This document shows, piece by piece, positions 59,903 through 64,000 of a stretch of DNA of 64,000 nucleotides. Within the stretch, counting starts at the first letter, position 1. Every line of letters begins with the position of its first letter. The position numbers and the translations under genes are program-made. The DNA comes from Gemmatimonadota bacterium (GTDB taxonomy: Bacteria; Gemmatimonadota; Gemmatimonadetes; Longimicrobiales; Gaopeijiaceae), in assembly GCA_041390105.1 (NCBI GenBank), contig JAWKQO010000001.1, positions 622,001-686,000 on the forward strand, written 5' to 3'. Below the pieces are notes generated by a model. That model saw nothing but the letters and a program-made list of their open reading frames with translations. It did no database searches and was not told the DNA's origin.

Positions 59903-60895
59903 CTACCAGCGCAGAGCCATGGCGCCCCAGGTCAAGCCGGCGCCGAATGCTGCGCTCAAGATGTTGGCGCCCGGTCCGATGCGGCCCTGCTCCAGAGCTT
60001 CATCGAGCGCTATCGGCACCGTCGCGGAACTCATGTTGCCGTAGCGGTCCACGTTGACGAACACCTTCTCCATGGGGATGCCCGCGTACTTCGCAGTCGC
60101 CTCGATGATGCGGATGTTCGCCTGGTGTGGCACCATCAGATCCACATCCGCTGGCGTGAGTCCGGCCTTCTGCAGCGTGATGTCCGAGGCCTCCGCCATG
60201 TTGCGCACCGCGTTCTTGAAGACCTCCCGGCCATGCATCTTCAGCAGGTGGTCGCGGCGATCCAATGCGTCCGTGTCGATCGCCAGCTTCACGCCGCCGG
60301 CGGGGCGGTACAGGAGCTCTGCGAGCGCGCCATCCGATCCGAAGTGGCTGGCCAGGATCCCGCGCGTTCCGTCCGACTTGCGCAGCACCGCGGCACCCGC
60401 CCCGTCCCCGAAGAGCACGCACGTCGAGCGGTCCGTCCAATCCACGATCGCGCTCATCTTCTCCGCCGAAACCACCAACGCCACCTCACCTCGACCGGCG
60501 GCGAGGTACCCTTCCGCCATGGACAAGCCGTAGAGGAAACCGGTGCAGGCCGCGCTCAAGTCATATGCAAACGCATTGGTCGCGCCGAGCAGTGCCTGGA
60601 TGTCGCACGCGGTGGAGGGAAGCCAGCGGTCGGGGGTCGCGGTGGTCACGACCAGCATGTCCACCTCGCCCGCGGTCAAGCCGGCGCGATCCAACGCCTG
60701 CCGGGCGGCTTCCGTCCCCATCTCGGCGGCCAGCATGGTCTCCGGAGCGATACGCCGCTCCCGGATTCCGGTCCGCTCCCGGATCCACTCATCCGAGGTG
60801 TCGACCATCCGAGCCAGGTCGTCGTTGGTGACCACCCGCTCAGGGAGGAACCGGCCGGTGGCGGTGATGGCCACCAGGGGGGTCGGGCTCTTCAC
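59903..60895 (-). CDS. fabH: 3-oxoacyl-ACP synthase III FabH
   Basis: 330 residues. The initiating condensing enzyme of type II fatty acid synthesis. The catalytic Cys is in YDLSAACTGFLYGLSMAEGY, His in LMVPHQANIRIIEATA and Asn in FVNVDRYGNMSSATVPIAL. An N-terminal DTSDEWIRERTGIRERRIA is also typical. It overlaps the plsX stop by four bases. Confidence 0.97.
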   Translation of the reverse strand: MKSPTPLVAITATGRFLPERVVTNDDLARMVDTSDEWIRERTGIRERRIAPETMLAAEMGTEAARQALDRAGLTAGEVDMLVVTTATPDRWLPSTACDIQALLGATNAFAYDLSAACTGFLYGLSMAEGYLAAGRGEVALVVSAEKMSAIVDWTDRSTCVLFGDGAGAAVLRKSDGTRGILASHFGSDGALAELLYRPAGGVKLAIDTDALDRRDHLLKMHGREVFKNAVRNMAEASDITLQKAGLTPADVDLMVPHQANIRIIEATAKYAGIPMEKVFVNVDRYGNMSSATVPIALDEALEQGRIGPGANILSAAFGAGLTWGAMALRW

Positions 60896-61887
60896 GAGGC
60901 CTCCTTGGAGGGCTCCCCATTGGAGAGTTCGCGTGCCATGTCCCCCACCATGTCGGTCTCCACGGCCCGAACCGCAAGCTTGATGGCGTTGAGGATCGCC
61001 TTCGGCGGGGAGCGGCCGTGGCAGATCACCGATACTCCGTTGACGCCGAGAAGGGGGGCACCTCCGTACTCGGCATAGTCCAGCACGCGGAAGACGGGCT
61101 CGAGTTCGATGTGTTGGAGCACGGCCTCGGCCTGACGCCGGAGGAGCGTGGCGATGAACGCCGCCACCGACTCGTAGAACTTCAGGAGCACGTTTCCGAC
61201 GAATCCGTCGCAGACGCAGACTTCGCAGCGCCCGTGGATCACGTCGCTGCCCTCCACGTTGCCGACGAAGTTCAGCCCGCTCTCCTTGAGGAGGCGATGT
61301 GCCTCGACGGCCACCTCGTTCCCCTTCTCTTCCTCCTCACCGATGTTGAGGAGGCCGATCCGGGGCCGCTCGACACCCATCAGGTCCTGCGCGTAGATGT
61401 GCCCGAGTTGCGCGAACTGCACGAGGTGCGAAGGTCGGCAGTCGACATTGGCTCCCGCATCGAGCATCAGGACGGGGCGGTCGGCTGTCGGGAGCAAGGT
61501 CCCGATCGCCGGGCGGTCAACGCCGGGCAGCGGACGCAGCGTGAGCAGAGACCCCGCCATGACAGCGCCCGTGGAGCCGGCGGAGATGAAGGCATCGGCC
61601 TGCTTCTCCTTGAGCAAGCGCAAACCGACCGCGATGGACGATTCCGGCTTGCGCCGGAAGGCCTGGGCGGGCGGCTCGCCGGGCAGGATCCGATCCGCCG
61701 CGGACACGAACTCCAGCCGCTGGGGGAGGTCCTCGGTGTGGCGGGCCAATTCGGCCCGGACCGCAGGCTCGTCGCCGACGAGGATCAGAGTGATGTGCGG
61801 AGGCAACTCCCGGAGGGCCAGGAGAGCCCCGGCCACCTCGGGGCCGGGCGCCCCGTCGGTGCCCATCGCATCGATGGCGATCCGCAC
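60892..61887 (-). CDS. plsX: Phosphate acyltransferase PlsX
   Basis: 331 residues. IAIDAMGTDGAPGPEVAGAL starts the protein, and SAGSTGAVMAGSLLTLRPLP, VLMLDAGANVDCRPSHLVQF and VCDGFVGNVLLKFYESV are PlsX signatures. It converts acyl-ACP to acyl-phosphate, the donor for PlsY (encoded at 229-843). The rpmF-plsX-fabH order is widely conserved. Confidence 0.97.
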   Translation of the reverse strand: MRIAIDAMGTDGAPGPEVAGALLALRELPPHITLILVGDEPAVRAELARHTEDLPQRLEFVSAADRILPGEPPAQAFRRKPESSIAVGLRLLKEKQADAFISAGSTGAVMAGSLLTLRPLPGVDRPAIGTLLPTADRPVLMLDAGANVDCRPSHLVQFAQLGHIYAQDLMGVERPRIGLLNIGEEEEKGNEVAVEAHRLLKESGLNFVGNVEGSDVIHGRCEVCVCDGFVGNVLLKFYESVAAFIATLLRRQAEAVLQHIELEPVFRVLDYAEYGGAPLLGVNGVSVICHGRSPPKAILNAIKLAVRAVETDMVGDMARELSNGEPSKEAS

Positions 61888-61903
61888 AGGAGCGGCGCCC
61901 GTG

Positions 61904-62086
61904 TCAGTCGGCTTCGACGTTCAGAACGGCCTCGTCCCGATAGAACCCGCAGGTTCCACAGACATGGTGGGGCCGCCTCGGGTCCCCGCACTTCGGGCAG
62001 GCGGAGATGGTCACCGCCTCCGCTTTGTAGTGGGTCCGGCGCTTACGCTTGCGCTGCTTCGAGGTCCGCCTCTTGGGGACTGCCAT
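61904..62086 (-). CDS. rpmF: 50S ribosomal protein L32
   Basis: 60 residues. AVPKRRTSKQRKRKRRTHYK is the L32 start, and a zinc-binding set CPKCGDPRRPHHVCGTCGFY shows all four cysteines, so this is the zinc-containing C+ form. It is located between yceD and plsX as in many bacteria. Confidence 0.97.
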   Translation of the reverse strand: MAVPKRRTSKQRKRKRRTHYKAEAVTISACPKCGDPRRPHHVCGTCGFYRDEAVLNVEAD

Positions 62087-62092
62087 CTCTTC

Positions 62093-62593
62093 TCACTCGT
62101 TCAACGTCCGCAGCGCAGCCCAACGAGGGTCGATCTCCTCCGTCGAGCAACCGCACGGACTTTCGTTTCGGTTGGCTCCACAACTCGGGCAGAGCCCGGC
62201 ACAGTCTTCACGACACAACCGGTACGTGGGGAGCGCCAAGAGCAACTCCTCCCGCAACGGCGCAGCCAGATCCAACGACACGGCCTCCGGCGGAAGCGGC
62301 CGCACCTCACCGTCGTCCTCATCCGCCACCGACGAGAAGTAGAGATCGAAGGAATAGCGGAAGCGGTCCTGGACCGGCGCCAGGCAACGCGAGCATTCCC
62401 CGACCACTGCCCCCTCGACGGTGACCCGGACCAGTACATCGTCCTCGGTCAGCGCTTGCGCCCGGCCCTCGACGGACACCGGCCCCTCGAAGCGGGGTGC
62501 GTCGGCTCCCCACTCAGGGCCGTCCTCTGGGAGCCGACCAACCACTGGCAGGGCTCCTGCCCGGCTCAGTGCCGCCAGATCCAACTGGAGCAT
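62093..62593 (-). CDS. yceD: DUF177/YceD-family protein
   Basis: 166 residues. The conserved core VVGECSRCLAPVQDRFRYSF includes the family Cys-x-x-Cys, and a second cysteine set CREDCAGLCPSCGANRNESP is near the C-terminus. YceD proteins are linked to 23S rRNA maturation and sit upstream of rpmF, as here. The DLYFSSVADEDDGEVRPLPP stretch between the motifs is acidic, as usual. Confidence 0.93.
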   Translation of the reverse strand: MLQLDLAALSRAGALPVVGRLPEDGPEWGADAPRFEGPVSVEGRAQALTEDDVLVRVTVEGAVVGECSRCLAPVQDRFRYSFDLYFSSVADEDDGEVRPLPPEAVSLDLAAPLREELLLALPTYRLCREDCAGLCPSCGANRNESPCGCSTEEIDPRWAALRTLNE

Positions 62594-62723
62594 AGTCCAG
62601 AAAGGTAGCCCGTGGGCATGGGGCGGTCAACGAAACCGGGCCTCCCCTGCCTGCCCGCGACGGCGCGGACCCGCGGCGGCCCGGCCGCTCCGGCAGAGGG
62701 CAGCAGGCCGTCGCCGAGCCTCC

Positions 62724-63149
62724 CTACCCGCCCAGGCCCAGTCGCTCCCGCTCGGAGAAGAAGAACGCGATCTCGCGGGCCGCGTTTTCGTCCGAGTCCG
62801 AGGCGTGGATGGCATTCCTCTCCTTGGACTCCGCGTAGAGCTTCCGTACAGTCCCCTCCGCGGCCTCAGCCGGGTCCGTGGCCCCGATGGCCTCCCGCAG
62901 GCGCGCCACGGCCCCCTCGGCCTCTAGGACCATCGGGATGGCCGGCCCAGAGGTCATGAACTCCACCAGGGCCCCGTAGAAGGGACGCTCGCGATGGACC
63001 TCATAGAACGCCTCCGCCTGTCGGCGGCTCAACCGTACCATCTGGAGGGAACGCACGGTGAACCCCTTGCCCTCGAGGTGGGCGAGGATCTTCCCGGCCC
63101 GACCGGCGGCGACCGCATCGGGCTTGATGATGGCCAGCGTGTGTCTCAT
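62724..63149 (-). CDS. ndk: Nucleoside diphosphate kinase
   Basis: About 141 residues from ATG 63149, matching the family start (HTLAIIKPDAVAAGRAGKIL); ATG 63161 is an in-frame alternative. The phospho-histidine lies in SKERNAIHASDSDENAAREI. It keeps NTP pools balanced using ATP. The 130-base gap to yceD (62594-62723) is GC-rich and shows no clear signal. Confidence 0.96.
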   Translation of the reverse strand: MRHTLAIIKPDAVAAGRAGKILAHLEGKGFTVRSLQMVRLSRRQAEAFYEVHRERPFYGALVEFMTSGPAIPMVLEAEGAVARLREAIGATDPAEAAEGTVRKLYAESKERNAIHASDSDENAAREIAFFFSERERLGLGG

Positions 63150-63217
63150 CGATTTCAACATGTTCGGGTGAACAGGCCGGTGGCCGTCGACGCGCGACGG
63201 GCCTCGCCGGATCGAAC

Positions 63218-64000
63218 CTACAGCTCGCTCAAGGTCTTCAGCAGCGCATCGCGCCCTACGAATCCAACCAATTGGCCCTCCCGCACCACGGGAAGTTGCT
63301 CCACTCCGCGCTTCACCATCAGGTGGGCGGCTTCCAGAAGCTGCTGCCCTTCCCCGACGCACATGACGGTCCGGGTCATGACGTCGCGCGCCGTCCGGGC
63401 CTTCCGCTCCGGCGTCTCGTCGTCTTCCCCGCCGAGTCGGTCCGGAAGCATCTCGGCCAGCGCGTCACCGGCCGTGATCATCCCCAGAAGCTCGTGTGCC
63501 TCACCCACCACCGGAACGGCGGGAACGGAGCGACGCACGATCAGATCGACGACCTCCGCCATGGGGGTTTCCGGGTAGACGCGGTAGGAGAGGGGCGCCA
63601 TGACGTCCTCGACCAACAGCTGACGGCGGAGCGGCGTGCTCATGAGCGGCTCGATGGCGAGCACCGCTTCCGGCGAACGCGCGCTCAGCAAGCGCGCGGT
63701 CGTGTCCCCCTCGCGGATCGCGCGACTCAGCGCCGGGAACCACTGGACCTTGAGCGTCTTGAGCGAGCCGGGCACGAAGAGCAGAAGCACCGCCCGGGCT
63801 ACGGCGTCGTCGACGGGGATGGGAGCCGCGAACGGTTCCCTGCCGACGACGAGCGCTGCCTCCGGGTTCCTCACCGCATCGACCGCCGCGACCAGGATGA
63901 CCTGCTCGTTGACGCGCACGGCGGCACCGGCGGCCCCCTCGACGACGCGAGCGGCAAGCTCGGGCAGGTCCTTGGCGAGTCCGCTCAGCTGGCTGAGCCC
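63218..64000 (-). CDS. EIIA-like plus tandem CBS domain protein, N-terminus truncated
   Basis: The frame is open to the window edge, so at least 260 residues are visible and the start lies outside. The first 125 visible residues resemble a PTS EIIA (type 2) fold (VNEQVILVAAVDAVRNPEAA, VLLLFVPGSLKTLKVQWFPA). Two CBS domains follow (LLVEDVMAPLSYRVYPETPM; ARDVMTRTVMCVGEGQQLLE, then GVEQLPVVREGQLVGFVGRD). I do not see the canonical EIIA phospho-His. This combination often forms the regulatory tail of cation/proton antiporters or channels; the upstream part would decide. Confidence 0.7.
   Translation of the reverse strand, partial: GLSQLSGLAKDLPELAARVVEGAAGAAVRVNEQVILVAAVDAVRNPEAALVVGREPFAAPIPVDDAVARAVLLLFVPGSLKTLKVQWFPALSRAIREGDTTARLLSARSPEAVLAIEPLMSTPLRRQLLVEDVMAPLSYRVYPETPMAEVVDLIVRRSVPAVPVVGEAHELLGMITAGDALAEMLPDRLGGEDDETPERKARTARDVMTRTVMCVGEGQQLLEAAHLMVKRGVEQLPVVREGQLVGFVGRDALLKTLSEL

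Overview
The window looks like a piece of the chromosome of a high-GC, Gram-negative (LPS-bearing) bacterium. Gene content and style (KDO and Lpt genes, an S9 peptidase, Ig-domain surface proteins, a succinyl/acetyl-ornithine-type transcarbamylase, many lipoproteins) suggest Gemmatimonadota. That assignment is inference, since no rRNA is present. Genes are densely packed, many starts are GTG, and neighbouring genes very often share ATGA or GTGA stop/start overlaps. I see no prophage, transposase, IS element or CRISPR array.

The organising feature is a probable chromosome-dimer resolution site (dif) at 26074-26101. To its left nearly all genes are on the + strand, to its right nearly all are on the - strand, so transcription on both sides points toward the site. 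GGGNAGGG octamers (E. coli KOPS type) change strand at the same place. The window therefore probably spans the replication terminus. A XerD-type recombinase, the enzyme class that acts on dif, is encoded 28 kb away at 54606-55523.

Left arm (1-26 kb): a coupled operon der-plsY-gpsA-merR-surE-pcm-dedA; tRNA-Arg(CCT); a minor-pilin operon; a TonB-plug-like lipoprotein and an LVIVD-repeat protein; a convergent Ig-domain zinc-protease candidate; a kinase/PLP-enzyme fusion; the arginine operon argR - P-loop protein - argC - argD - argF' - argB; then a DUF423 protein, a gamma-glutamyltransferase, an MFS transporter and a TPR protein.

Right arm (26-64 kb): two small exported proteins, a small membrane protein and an S9 peptidase. 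Next comes an apparently continuous run of 18 - strand genes (49639 down to 30417) covering KDO synthesis, CTP synthase, LPS transport, sigma-54 and surface-glycan assembly. Beyond it are a zinc-ribbon membrane protein, NAD synthetase, a C-terminal processing protease, and an 11-gene run that links yceD-rpmF-plsX-fabHDG-acpP-fabF (lipid synthesis) to ispF, a DedA protein and xerD. The window ends with ndk and a truncated EIIA/CBS protein.

Most of the window is envelope and lipid housekeeping. The least explained parts are the P-loop gene inside the arginine operon, the exported pair next to dif, the zinc-ribbon proteins, and the secreted or surface proteins at 7.4-13 kb.
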